Origin: Nocardioides alpinus
Lineage (GTDB): Bacteria > Actinomycetota > Actinomycetes > Propionibacteriales > Nocardioidaceae
Assembly (NCBI RefSeq): GCF_900112035.1
Contig: NZ_FOKC01000010.1
Location: 69,664-133,663 of the forward strand
Length of the DNA: 64,000 nucleotides
Direction: 5' to 3'
In this document: piece after piece, positions 17,157 through 24,864 of the stretch
Layout of the letters: the number at the start of each line of letters is the position of its first letter
Position numbering within the stretch: position 1 is the stretch's first letter
The notes under the pieces: model-generated
Told to the model about the DNA's origin: nothing
The model's input: the letters and a program-made list of their open reading frames with translations, nothing else
The model's database searches: none
Program-made: the position numbers and the translations under genes

Positions 17157-18178
17157 GCGTGCTGATTCCTCACTGGTGGTGCTTCCATCAGGTCTGCCAC
17201 TCCCTCGTCGAGCATCGAGCTCGCGAGGCGGGTTCCAAGAGACTCGGCCTGGGAGACCGGGCCGGTGGTGCTCATGCGTACGGAGAGTCCGCCGTCGACG
17301 GACAGGACCACGGCGCGCAGCCACAGCTCCTCGCCGTCCTCGCCCTCGACGACCTCGGCGAGCGCGCCCAGGGGGGCGGAGCAGCCGGCTTCGAGGGTGG
17401 ACAGGACCGCGCGCTCGGCGGTGACCGCGGCGCGGGTGGCCGGGTCCTCGAGCTGCGCGAGCGCGGCGACCAGGTCGGTGTCGTCGGAACGGCACTCGAT
17501 CGCGAGCGCGCCCTGGCCGGGGGCCGGCAGCATCTGGAGCGGGTCGAGCACCTCGGTGACCTCGTCGAGGCGACCGAGCCGGGCCAGTCCGGCGCGGGCG
17601 AGGACGACCGCGTCGACCTCGCCGTCGCGGACCTTGCGGATGCGGGTGTCGACGTTGCCGCGGATGCCCTGCAGGTCGAGGCCGAGGCCGAGTGCCTCGA
17701 GCTGGCTGACGCGCCGCGGGGAGCCGGTGCCGAGGCGGCTGCCGACCGGCAGCTCCCCCAGGGTCAGGTTGTCGCGGGCCACGACGACGTCGCGCGGGTC
17801 CTCACGCAGCGGGACCGCGGCCAGCGCGATGCCGTCGGCGGGCGTGGTGGGCAGGTCCTTGAGCGAGTGGACGGCGATGTCGACCGTTCCGGCCAGCAAC
17901 GCGTCGCGCAGGGCGCTGACGAACACGCCGGTGCCGCCCATCGAAGCCAGGGGTGCAGTGCTGCGGTCGCCCTCGGTCGCGACCTCGACGAGCTCGACCT
18001 CGCGGCCGAGGTGCTCGCGGACCAGGTCGGCGACGAGACCGGACTGGGTGGTGGCCAGCGCGGAGGCGCGGGTGCCGAGGCGCAGGACGGGGGTGCTCAC
18101 CGGGGCACTCGATCCGGGGTCCCCGCGGCGTTGTTCGGGGGAGCGCAGCGGAGGAGAAGAAGGTCGTGGGGTGGTCAT
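17153..18178 (-). CDS. hemC: Porphobilinogen deaminase (hydroxymethylbilane synthase)
   Basis: Polymerises four porphobilinogens to hydroxymethylbilane. Visible family features are RLGTRASALATTQ, the catalytic Asp in HSLKDLPT, GTGSPRR and the dipyrromethane-binding Cys265 in LEAGCSAPLG. The ATG at 18178 overlaps the hemA stop (ATGA) but adds 26 residues, most coded by a dispersed repeat (18111-18175). An internal GTG at 18100 would give the ordinary HemC start, Met-Ser-Thr-Pro-Val-Leu-Arg-Leu. So either the repeat is translated or translation begins at 18100. Confidence 0.93.
   Translation of the reverse strand: MTTPRPSSPPLRSPEQRRGDPGSSAPVSTPVLRLGTRASALATTQSGLVADLVREHLGREVELVEVATEGDRSTAPLASMGGTGVFVSALRDALLAGTVDIAVHSLKDLPTTPADGIALAAVPLREDPRDVVVARDNLTLGELPVGSRLGTGSPRRVSQLEALGLGLDLQGIRGNVDTRIRKVRDGEVDAVVLARAGLARLGRLDEVTEVLDPLQMLPAPGQGALAIECRSDDTDLVAALAQLEDPATRAAVTAERAVLSTLEAGCSAPLGALAEVVEGEDGEELWLRAVVLSVDGGLSVRMSTTGPVSQAESLGTRLASSMLDEGVADLMEAPPVRNQHA
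18111..18175. repeat. Operon-junction repeat family F, copy 1 (hemA/hemC)
   Basis: About 60 bp, read on the minus strand as CCCCACGACCTTCTTCTCC, then CGCTGCGCTCCCCC, then CGCCGCGGGGACCCC. Related copies lie at 36001-36058 and 51899-51958. Here it codes for residues 3-22 of HemC if the ATG at 18178 is used. Confidence 0.85.
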
Positions 18179-19461
18179 TGCGGACCTTCTGCCCGGGTCA
18201 TCGCGTCCACGGCCTCGGGGTCGAGGCGGAAGAGCTCGGCCAGCGCGGCGGTGTAGGAGACGGCCGGCTCGGCGTCGGCGAGCTCCTTGACGCGGACGGT
18301 CGGCTCGTGGAGCAGCTTGTCGGCGACGCGGCGCACGGTCTGGAGCACCTCGGCGCGGGTGGCCTCGTCCAGCGCAGGGAGGCGGGCAGCGAGGCGGGCC
18401 ATCTCGGCGTCCACCACGGCGGTGGCCATCGAGCGCAGCGCGACCACGGTGGGCGTGACGCTCGCCTGTCGTCGTACGGCGAGGAAGGCGGTGATCTCCT
18501 GCCCGACGATGGTGCGTACGTCGTCGACGCCGGCGGTCGCCTCGAGGCCGCGCAGCTCGTCGGCGAGGCCGGCGAGGTTGACCAGCTCGACGCCCGGGAG
18601 GTCGGCCACGGACGGGTCGACGTCGTGGGGCAGCGCGAGGTCGATGACGGTCAGCGGGCGGTCGCTGCTGCCACGCGCGGTGACCAGGTCGCCCAGCCGC
18701 ACGAGGGGCTCGGGCGCGCCCGTGCACGAGACGACGATGTCGGCCCCGACCAGCTCGTCCGCGAGCGCGGACAGCGGCACCGAGCCGGCGCCGTACTCGG
18801 CCGCGAGGCGGTCGGCGTTGGCGGAGGTGCGGTTGAGCACGGTGATGCTCGCGGCACCCCCGCGGCACAGGTGGGCCACGGCGAGCGATGCCATGGCACC
18901 GGCGCCGATCACGAGGGCGCGGGCACCGGCGACGGGGACCGTGCTGCGGTCGAGGGCAGCGCTGACGAGTGACGGCGCGGCGCGGTCGATGTCGGTCTCG
19001 GCGTGGGCGCGCTTGCCGACCCGCAGGGCCTGCTGGAAGAGCGTGTTGAGGGCCGGACCGACGGTGCCGTGCTCCTGGCCGACCCGCAGCGCGTCGCGGG
19101 TCTGGCCGAGGATCTGGCCCTCGCCGACGACCATCGAGTCGAGACCGGCGGCGACCTGGAAGAGGTGGGAGACCGCGCCCTCGTCGTAGTGGACGTAGAG
19201 GTGCGGCAGCAGGGCCTCGGTGGACTGCTCGGCGCGGGCGACGAGGAGGCCGGAGAGGTCCTCGACGCTGCCGTGGAAGCGGTCGACCTCGGCGTAGACC
19301 TCGAGGCGGTTGCAGGTGACGATCGCGGTGGCCTCGGTGACGTGCTCGCCGGCGACCACATCGGCGATCAGCTTGATCGTCGCGTCGGCGTCCAGGGCGA
19401 GCCGCTCGAGGAGCTCGACCGGGGCGGACTTGTGGGAGATCCCCACGACGAGGACGCTCAT
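18175..19461 (-). CDS. hemA: Glutamyl-tRNA reductase
   Basis: NADPH-dependent reduction of glutamyl-tRNA to glutamate-1-semialdehyde, the committed step of haem synthesis. The 428-residue protein has the active-site Cys50 (TCNRLEVYAEVDRFH), the signature DSMVVGEGQILGQ and an NADPH domain with VIGAGAMA. The ATG at 19461 places the catalytic Cys at the canonical position 50 and gives the usual start MSVLVVGISHKSAP. A longer frame upstream is coded by a dispersed repeat and is not used. First hem gene after rex, 76 bp downstream of it. Confidence 0.95.
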   Translation of the reverse strand: MSVLVVGISHKSAPVELLERLALDADATIKLIADVVAGEHVTEATAIVTCNRLEVYAEVDRFHGSVEDLSGLLVARAEQSTEALLPHLYVHYDEGAVSHLFQVAAGLDSMVVGEGQILGQTRDALRVGQEHGTVGPALNTLFQQALRVGKRAHAETDIDRAAPSLVSAALDRSTVPVAGARALVIGAGAMASLAVAHLCRGGAASITVLNRTSANADRLAAEYGAGSVPLSALADELVGADIVVSCTGAPEPLVRLGDLVTARGSSDRPLTVIDLALPHDVDPSVADLPGVELVNLAGLADELRGLEATAGVDDVRTIVGQEITAFLAVRRQASVTPTVVALRSMATAVVDAEMARLAARLPALDEATRAEVLQTVRRVADKLLHEPTVRVKELADAEPAVSYTAALAELFRLDPEAVDAMTRAEGPQ

Positions 19462-19537
19462 GGACGTACTCGCTTCGCTCGGTGCGCCCACGAGGCACAT
19501 GACGCGCTGCACTGGATGGCTCGCTCGCTCCGCTCGC
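19462..19537. repeat. Operon-junction repeat family G, copy 1 (rex/hemA)
   Basis: Fills the whole gap between the rex stop and the hemA start. Read on the plus strand it is GTACTCGCTTCGCTCGGTGC, then GAGGCAC, then TGGCTCGCTCGCTCCGCTCG. A second copy lies at 63157-63238, again between two minus-strand genes of one operon. Confidence 0.85.
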
Positions 19538-20212
19538 TCACGATGCGTCCTCCGATGCCGGAGCGATCGACTTGCGCTGCTCGTGGTAGGCGAGGATCTG
19601 CAGCTCGATGGACAGGTCCACCTTGCGCACGCCGACCCCGTCCGGCACCGACAGCACGGTCGGCGCGAAGTTGAGGATGCTGGTGATGCCGTTGGCGACC
19701 ATCCGGTCGGCGACGGCCTGCGCAGCGATCGCGGGCGTGGCGATCACGCCGATCGAGACCGCGTGCTCGGCGACGATGGACTCGATGTCCTCGAAGGACC
19801 GGACGTCGAGGCCGGCGACGACCTCGTCCTTGCGTGTCGGGTCGGCGTCGAGCAGCGCCACGACCCGGAAGCCGCGGCTGCGGAAGCCCGAGTAGTTGGC
19901 CAGCGCGTGGCCGAGGTTGCCGATGCCCACGATGACCACGGGCCAGTCGTGGGTTACGCCGATCTCGCGGGCGATCTGGTAGCGGAGGTACTCCACGTCG
20001 TAGCCGACACCGCGGGTGCCGTAGCTGCCGAGGTAGGAGAGGTCCTTGCGCAGCTTGGCGCTGTTGACCCCTGCGGACACGGCGAGCTCCTCGCTCGAGC
20101 AGGTGGTCGTGCCCTCCTCGGCGAAGGACGTCAGGGCACGCAGGTACACGGGAAGCCGGGCGACAGTTGCCTCGGGAATGTCCCGGGCAGAGTCGGGGGT
20201 CCGTGCGGTCAC
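19538..20212 (-). CDS. rex: Redox-sensing transcriptional repressor Rex
   Basis: A 224-residue NADH/NAD sensor. An N-terminal winged helix (about 12-75: PEATVARLPVYLRAL, VNSAKLRKDLSYLGSYGTRGVGY) is followed by a Rossmann domain with GIGNLGHALANY (96-107). Rex binds DNA when NAD is high relative to NADH and lets go as NADH builds up. The GTG at 20212 gives the family start and follows GGAAAGAAG. In Streptomyces coelicolor a rex-hemACD operon is under Rex control; the same order and a Rex operator are seen here, so autoregulation is likely. Confidence 0.95.
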   Translation of the reverse strand: MTARTPDSARDIPEATVARLPVYLRALTSFAEEGTTTCSSEELAVSAGVNSAKLRKDLSYLGSYGTRGVGYDVEYLRYQIAREIGVTHDWPVVIVGIGNLGHALANYSGFRSRGFRVVALLDADPTRKDEVVAGLDVRSFEDIESIVAEHAVSIGVIATPAIAAQAVADRMVANGITSILNFAPTVLSVPDGVGVRKVDLSIELQILAYHEQRKSIAPASEDAS

Positions 20213-20259
20213 AGCTGCTTCTTTCCAGTCCTCAGCGAACCTCGCGAGGACTCCGTCAC

Positions 20260-20288
20260 TGTAGGAGTTTGTGAACGGGAGAACAAAA
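20260..20288 (-). promoter_or_regulatory. rex-hem promoter with overlapping Rex operator
   Basis: Read on the minus strand: operator TTGTTCTCCCGTTCACAA (20271-20288), with a perfect right half of the Streptomyces Rex site (TTGTGAAC-n-GTTCACAA type). Its first six bases, TTGTTC, serve as a -35 element, and TACAGT (20260-20265) is a -10 at 17-bp spacing. Rex bound here would block RNA polymerase. The expected start of transcription is near 20253, about 40 nt before rex. Confidence 0.7.
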
Positions 20289-20431
20289 CGAGACGAGCGG
20301 CGGCTAGCACATGTGAGATGACCCACCCCACGGGGGGGTCACCTCGACTTGCACACGGGCGGCTTGGAGGGGTACGACGCCCGGCTCCGGGGGTCGCGCG
20401 ACAGGCGCCGGGGCGCCTGGGACCTCTCGGG

Positions 20432-21166
20432 CTAGGCAGGCGTCCAGCGCGTGCAGCTCGCCCGGTGCCGGATCGGCATCGAGTCGCGCCCTGCGGCGTC
20501 GCACACGCCCTGCAGCTCGGCGCGCGCCGACTCCAGCCACGCCTCGCGCTCGGCCGGATCCATGGCGATGGCCATCGAGGTGGTGGCGAGGTTGGCCGCA
20601 CGGTGGTCCGGGGTCAGGTCCCACACCCAGTCGAACGCGGCGAACTCGAGCTCGTCGGGAGATGCGAGTGGCAGGCGCTGGCGTACGCCGTCGGCTCCGC
20701 CCTTCGTGGTCCGGTCGTACATGTCCGGTCCGGCGAGCGCGTGCTCCCACGGCTCGACGGGCTCGGCGACGACGTTCCACACCAGCCCGAGCCAGCCGCC
20801 CGGCCTCAGCACGCGTCGTACCTCCTCCATCGTGGCGACGGGGTCGAACCAGTGCCAGGCGTCGGCCACGAGGACGGCGTCCGCCGATCCGTCCGGGACG
20901 GGAAGGGCGGTCGAGTCGCTCGCACGACAACGGGCGTCGGGGTTGTTGCGGGCCAGGACCGCGCGCATCCGCGGGTCCGGCTCGACCGCGTCCACGTCGC
21001 AGCCGCGCTCCAGCAGCAGCGAGGTGAGCCGGCCCGTCCCGGCGCCGATCTCGACCACGCGCGCCGGAGGCGTAGGTGCCAGCCACGCGACCGCCTCGAC
21101 GGGATAGGTCGGGCGCCAGCGGTCGTACTCCTCGGCCCTCTCGCCGAACGACAGCGCCCGACTCAT
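20432..21166 (-). CDS. Class I SAM-dependent methyltransferase
   Basis: A 244-residue methyltransferase of the UbiE/Methyltransf_11 type: motif I VVEIGAGTGRLT (about 36-47), acidic motif II VDAVEPDP, and a DAWHWFDP segment found in many small-molecule methyltransferases. The substrate is not evident. It is read in the same direction as the gene at 21177, 10 bp upstream, so it may end that operon. Confidence 0.8.
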   Translation of the reverse strand: MSRALSFGERAEEYDRWRPTYPVEAVAWLAPTPPARVVEIGAGTGRLTSLLLERGCDVDAVEPDPRMRAVLARNNPDARCRASDSTALPVPDGSADAVLVADAWHWFDPVATMEEVRRVLRPGGWLGLVWNVVAEPVEPWEHALAGPDMYDRTTKGGADGVRQRLPLASPDELEFAAFDWVWDLTPDHRAANLATTSMAIAMDPAEREAWLESARAELQGVCDAAGRDSMPIRHRASCTRWTPA

Positions 21167-21176
21167 CGACCGGCCG

Positions 21177-21416
21177 TCACCCGAGAGCCGCCCGCAGCCG
21201 TGCCTCGTCGACGCGCCAGAAGTCGTGCTGGGCGCCGTCGACGAAGGTCACCGGGATCTCGTCGCGGAAGCGGTCGCCGAGGTCGTCGTCGGTGTCGATG
21301 TCGACCTCGACCCACTGCTCCCCCAGGTCGTCGCACACCCGTACGACGACCTCGCGGGCCGCGTCGCAGAGGTGGCATCCCGGCCGCGAGTAGAGGGTGA
21401 CGCGAGGACCGTTCAC
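21177..21416 (-). CDS. Glutaredoxin-like thiol protein
   Basis: A 79-residue thioredoxin-fold protein with a redox motif CHLC (Cys14, Cys17) and cis-Pro in EIPVTFVDG; this is the glutaredoxin-like DUF836 type. The GTG at 21416 overlaps the stop of the upstream ligase (GTGA). M. tuberculosis has a similar protein (Rv0508) next to hemA, as I recall. The physiological partner is unknown; mycothiol-linked reduction is a guess. Confidence 0.85.
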   Translation of the reverse strand: MNGPRVTLYSRPGCHLCDAAREVVVRVCDDLGEQWVEVDIDTDDDLGDRFRDEIPVTFVDGAQHDFWRVDEARLRAALG

Positions 21417-22960
21417 TCGAGCAGCCCGTCGATCCGCCGCCGCTCGATCCCGCGCAGGCGACCCTTCTGGACCTTGCCGGTGACGGTGAGCGGAAGCGCA
21501 TCGACGATCTCGATGCGCGTGGGCTGCTTGAAGCGCGCCAGGCGGAGGACCGCGTGCGCCCGGACGGCGTCCTCGAGGTGGGTCATGGGACGCGAGGCGA
21601 CGACGTAGGCCACCACCGCCTCGCCGGTCTGCGCGTCGGGGACACCGATCACCGCCGCGTCGGTGACGCCGTCCACCTCGCGGATCACGTCCTCGACCTC
21701 GGTCGGGTAGACGTTGAAGCCGCTGACGATGACCAGCTCCTTGACCCGGTCGACCAGGAACAGGTCGCCGCTCGCGTCGAGGAAGCCGACGTCGCCGGTG
21801 CCGTACCAGCCGTCTGCGTCGGGGCCGTCGGACCCGTCCGGCCAGTAGCCGCTGAAGAGGTTGTCGCCACGGACCTCGATCACGCCGGGGTCCTCGCCCT
21901 CGACGACGTGGTAGGTCTCGTCGACCAGCCGGAGCTCGATGCCGGGCAGCGCCGCACCCACCGACCCGGGCTGGTTCTCGCGGCTGCACAGCGTGCTCGT
22001 CACCACCGGAGCGGCCTCGGTCAGGCCGTAGCCCTGGTGCACCGGGATGCCGGTGATCGCGGTGAACCGCTCGATCACTCCGGGCTCGAGCGGCGCGGAG
22101 CCGGACAGCACGAGGCGCACCGGGCCGAGTCGCTCCTTGAGGTGCTCGTCGGGCAACCAGTGGGCGAAGACGGGCGGCGCGATCGGCACGACGCTGCACG
22201 CCTCGTCGTCGATGAGGTCGAGGACCCCCTGCGGGTCGAACTGCTCGACGAGCACGAGCCGCGCTCGGTGGCGCAGCACCCCGCCGAGGACGGCGTTGAG
22301 GCCGTAGACGTGGAAGAGGGGGAGCACGCCGAGCACCACGTCGTCGCCGTGCATCATCGGAGGCTCGACGGCCGCCACCTGCTCGATGTTGGCCAGCAGC
22401 GCGCGGTGGCTGAGCATCGCGGCTCGTGGCCGGCCGGAGGTGCCGCTGGTGTAGAGGAGGGCGGCCAGCCTCTCGGGGTCCGGCAGCGGCGGCACCGGTC
22501 GTACGACGTCCGCGCGCAGGTCGGCGAAGGCCACCTCACCGTCGTCGGGCTCTGCACCTGTCACCACCACGACCGGCCGCGGAGCATCCCCCAGCTCGAC
22601 GAGCGCAGCGCGTACGACGGCTCGCGCGGTGTCGTCGACGACGACCATTCGGGTGCCGGAATCGGCGATCATCCGGGCGAGCTCCCCGGACGTCGAGCGC
22701 GGGTTGACCGGGACCGCGACGACCTGGGCCCGCAGCACCCCGAGGTAGGCGGTGACGAACTCGATCCGGTTGCCGACGACGACCATCACCCGCTGCCCGG
22801 CACGGATGCCGTGGGACCCCAGGCCGGTCGCGATCCGGGCGACCTCGTCCTCGAGACCTGACCAGGTGAGGGTCCGGCCGCCGGTCTCCACGAGGGCCTG
22901 CCGGTCGGGCACGTCCGCGGCCGCCTCGGCCACGAAGGCAGAGATGTCGTTGCGCGGCAT
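21413..22960 (-). CDS. AMP-forming acyl-CoA synthetase / ligase
   Basis: A 515-residue member of the adenylate-forming superfamily. The phosphate loop is LLYTSGTSGRPRAAMLSH, followed by the A5 motif QGYGLTEAAP, the A7 motif YGTGDVGFLD and the hinge VDRVKELVIVSGFNVYPTEVE. The catalytic lysine is in TGKVQKG near the end. The layout fits fatty or carboxylic acid-CoA ligases; the substrate cannot be told. It is divergent from the HAD gene at 22992, and their starts are 31 bp apart. Confidence 0.85.
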   Translation of the reverse strand: MPRNDISAFVAEAAADVPDRQALVETGGRTLTWSGLEDEVARIATGLGSHGIRAGQRVMVVVGNRIEFVTAYLGVLRAQVVAVPVNPRSTSGELARMIADSGTRMVVVDDTARAVVRAALVELGDAPRPVVVVTGAEPDDGEVAFADLRADVVRPVPPLPDPERLAALLYTSGTSGRPRAAMLSHRALLANIEQVAAVEPPMMHGDDVVLGVLPLFHVYGLNAVLGGVLRHRARLVLVEQFDPQGVLDLIDDEACSVVPIAPPVFAHWLPDEHLKERLGPVRLVLSGSAPLEPGVIERFTAITGIPVHQGYGLTEAAPVVTSTLCSRENQPGSVGAALPGIELRLVDETYHVVEGEDPGVIEVRGDNLFSGYWPDGSDGPDADGWYGTGDVGFLDASGDLFLVDRVKELVIVSGFNVYPTEVEDVIREVDGVTDAAVIGVPDAQTGEAVVAYVVASRPMTHLEDAVRAHAVLRLARFKQPTRIEIVDALPLTVTGKVQKGRLRGIERRRIDGLLE

Positions 22961-22979
22961 GCGCCGATACTTCCACAGC

Positions 22980-22985
22980 TAGGCT
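22980..22985 (+). promoter_or_regulatory. -10 element (TAGGCT) of leaderless HAD gene
   Basis: TAGGCT is 6 nt before the GTG at 22992, in a 31-bp divergent gap. No Shine-Dalgarno is visible. Confidence 0.5.
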
Positions 22986-22991
22986 GACCGG

Positions 22992-23885
22992 GTGACCCGG
23001 TCCGAGCGTCCCAAGCGGCTCAACCTGCAGCAACGATCCGCACTGGCCGGCGAGGCGGCGGCGGCATCCGCGGAGGTCGAGAACGCGCTGATGACCCCCA
23101 GCGACCTGACCGCGGCCGCCTTCTTCGACGTCGACAACACGGTCATGCAGGGCGCCAGCATCTTCCACCTCGCCCGCGGCCTGCACCGTCGCAAGTTCTT
23201 CACCACCCGCGAGATCGCGGGGGCGGCCTGGAAGCAGGCCTACTTCCGGATCGTGGGCGTCGAGGACCCCGAGCACGTGGCCGAGGCGCGGTCGTCGGCG
23301 CTCTCCTTCATCGCCGGTCACACCACCGCCGAGCTCGAGGAGCTCGGCGAGGCGATCTTCGACGAGGCGATGGCGCACCGGATCTGGCCCGGCACCCGGG
23401 CCCTGGCCCAGCTCCACCTCGACGAGGGCAAGCGGGTCTGGCTGGTCACCGCGGCCCCCATCGAGATCGCCAGCATCATCGCCCGCAGGCTCGGCCTCAC
23501 CGGCGCGATGGGCACCGTCGCCGAGCACGTCGACGGCGTCTACACCGGGCAGCTCGTCGGTGACCTGCTGCACGGACCCGCCAAGGCGGAGGCGATCAAG
23601 GCGCTGGCCGCCCGCGAGGGTCTCGACCTCGCGCGCTGCTCGGCCTACTCCGACTCCAGCAACGACCTGCCGATGCTGTCCATGGTCGGCGACCCCTGCG
23701 CGATCAACCCCGACGCCCGCCTGCGCGCCCACGCCAAGGCGCAGGGCTGGCGGATCCATGACTACCGCACGGGTCGCAAGGCGGCCCGCGCGGGACTGGT
23801 CGCGGCGGCCGTCGCCGGCGCGGTGACCGGTGCCGTCGCGGCCGGCGTGAGCGTCCGCGGTCGCGACCGCTCGGCACAGATGTAA
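22992..23885 (+). CDS. HAD-IB family phosphatase (SerB1-like) with C-terminal membrane anchor
   Basis: A 297-residue HAD hydrolase. Motif I FFDVDNTV has nucleophile Asp46 and Asp48, motif II is LVTAAP, and motif IV is SDSSNDLPML. The C-terminus has a basic stretch (RTGRKAARAG) then a hydrophobic Ala/Val/Gly helix (about 268-288), suggesting a membrane anchor. M. tuberculosis SerB1 (Rv0505c) lies in the equivalent region. Phosphoserine or a lysophospholipid-type phosphate are possible substrates; neither is shown by the sequence. Confidence 0.87.
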   Translation: MTRSERPKRLNLQQRSALAGEAAAASAEVENALMTPSDLTAAAFFDVDNTVMQGASIFHLARGLHRRKFFTTREIAGAAWKQAYFRIVGVEDPEHVAEARSSALSFIAGHTTAELEELGEAIFDEAMAHRIWPGTRALAQLHLDEGKRVWLVTAAPIEIASIIARRLGLTGAMGTVAEHVDGVYTGQLVGDLLHGPAKAEAIKALAAREGLDLARCSAYSDSSNDLPMLSMVGDPCAINPDARLRAHAKAQGWRIHDYRTGRKAARAGLVAAAVAGAVTGAVAAGVSVRGRDRSAQM

Positions 23886-23903
23886 CTCATAGTTACTCAC
23901 GGG

Positions 23904-23932
23904 TTCACAAGACACTCCCTGCCACTTATCGT
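23904..23932 (+). promoter_or_regulatory. Promoter of the sigma factor gene
   Basis: TTCACA (23904-23909) and TATCGT (23927-23932) at 17-bp spacing make a plausible housekeeping promoter. Transcription would begin near 23939. GGGAGG then precedes the ATG at 23964 by 8-9 nt. Confidence 0.5.
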
Positions 23933-23963
23933 GGAGACTGCTGCAACCGGGGAGGGAATCCGC

Positions 23964-24785
23964 ATGCGGTCATCAGACGGCCTCGAGCACTCGCTCGAGG
24001 AGGGGCTCGACGCGCTACGGCGCGCGGTGTGGGCTGCCCTCTCGCCGCAGGTGCTCCTGGCCGGGACCGCGTCCCCCGGCTCCGCATCGATCCCCGCGCG
24101 CGGGCCAGCCGGCCGTTCGGGACCGGGCACCCAGGGACCGGGTGCCCAGGGACCGGGCACCCCGGGACCCGGCGCCTCCGGTCCGGTCGGCGACGAGGAC
24201 CAGGCCACCTCCTCCGAGGTCGACGAGGCCGAGCGCGACCGCCTGATCGCCCTGGTCGAGCTGGCCCGCGCCGGGGACAAGGACGCCTTCGGCCTGCTCT
24301 ACGACCACTACCAGGCCTCGGTCTACCGCTTCCTCTACTACCGCACCCGCTCCCAGGTGCTGGCCGAGGACCTCACGTCCGAGACCTTCTTCCGGGCGCT
24401 GCGGAGCATGAACAACTTCCGCTGGCAGGGCAAGGACTTCGGCGCCTGGCTGATGACCATCGCCCGCAACCTCACCACCGATCACTTCAAGGCCGGTCGC
24501 ACCCGCCTCGAGATGACCACCGAGGACATGACGCCGCACGACGACGCCACGGAGGGGCCCGAGAGCGCGGTGCTCGCCGGGCTGACCAACGAGGCGCTCC
24601 TCAAGGCCCTCACCGAGCTGCCGACAGAGCAGCGCGAGTGCCTCATCATGCGTTTCCTGCAGGGGCTGTCGATCGCCGAGACGGCGCTGGCGCTCCGCCG
24701 GTCCGACGGCGCCGTCAAGCAGCTCCAGCTGCGCGGCGTACGCAATCTGGCCAAGCTGCTGCCGGAGGGGTTGAGAGACACGTGA
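23964..24785 (+). CDS. ECF sigma factor with N-terminal extension (BldN-like)
   Basis: A 273-residue sigma-70 family protein. Region 2 spans about 106-175 (DAFGLLYDHYQASVYRFLYY, AEDLTSETFFRAL, AWLMTIARNLTTDHFK) and region 4 spans about 210-265 (LPTEQRECLIMRFLQGLS, then a helix-turn-helix). The first ~88 residues are an extension with an amphipathic start and five GPG-type pentad repeats. Streptomyces BldN is made with a similar removable N-terminal segment and lies close to rex with its anti-sigma gene rsbN downstream; the same arrangement holds here. Orthology is inferred from context and layout. Confidence 0.85.
   Translation: MRSSDGLEHSLEEGLDALRRAVWAALSPQVLLAGTASPGSASIPARGPAGRSGPGTQGPGAQGPGTPGPGASGPVGDEDQATSSEVDEAERDRLIALVELARAGDKDAFGLLYDHYQASVYRFLYYRTRSQVLAEDLTSETFFRALRSMNNFRWQGKDFGAWLMTIARNLTTDHFKAGRTRLEMTTEDMTPHDDATEGPESAVLAGLTNEALLKALTELPTEQRECLIMRFLQGLSIAETALALRRSDGAVKQLQLRGVRNLAKLLPEGLRDT
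24119..24180. repeat. 15-bp tandem repeat coding Gly-Pro-Gly pentads
   Basis: About four units of GGACCGGGCACCCAG-type sequence code for GPGTQ, GPGAQ, GPGTP and GPGAS in the N-terminal extension of the sigma factor. In-frame length change would alter linker length only. Confidence 0.8.
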
Positions 24786-24864
24786 ACTCACCCGTAACCC
24801 GCGGCTCGTCCCGCTCGTTCGTCTGTGTGGGAGGACCCACCAGCAGTGAGACAGGACGAGCACC

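Noticed and set aside
17153..19498. 781-residue frame joining hemA-region and hemC
   Set aside because: The upstream part is out of frame with HemA and is Arg/Gly/Pro-rich shadow; HemC starts at 18178 or 18100.
19462..19512. N-terminal extension of HemA (MQRVMCLVGAPSEAS...)
   Set aside because: Coded by repeat G, and it would move the catalytic Cys away from the canonical position 50.
23891..23911. Second Rex operator before the sigma factor gene
   Set aside because: Only the half GTTCACAA matches; the same bases are better explained as the -35 (TTCACA) of a promoter.
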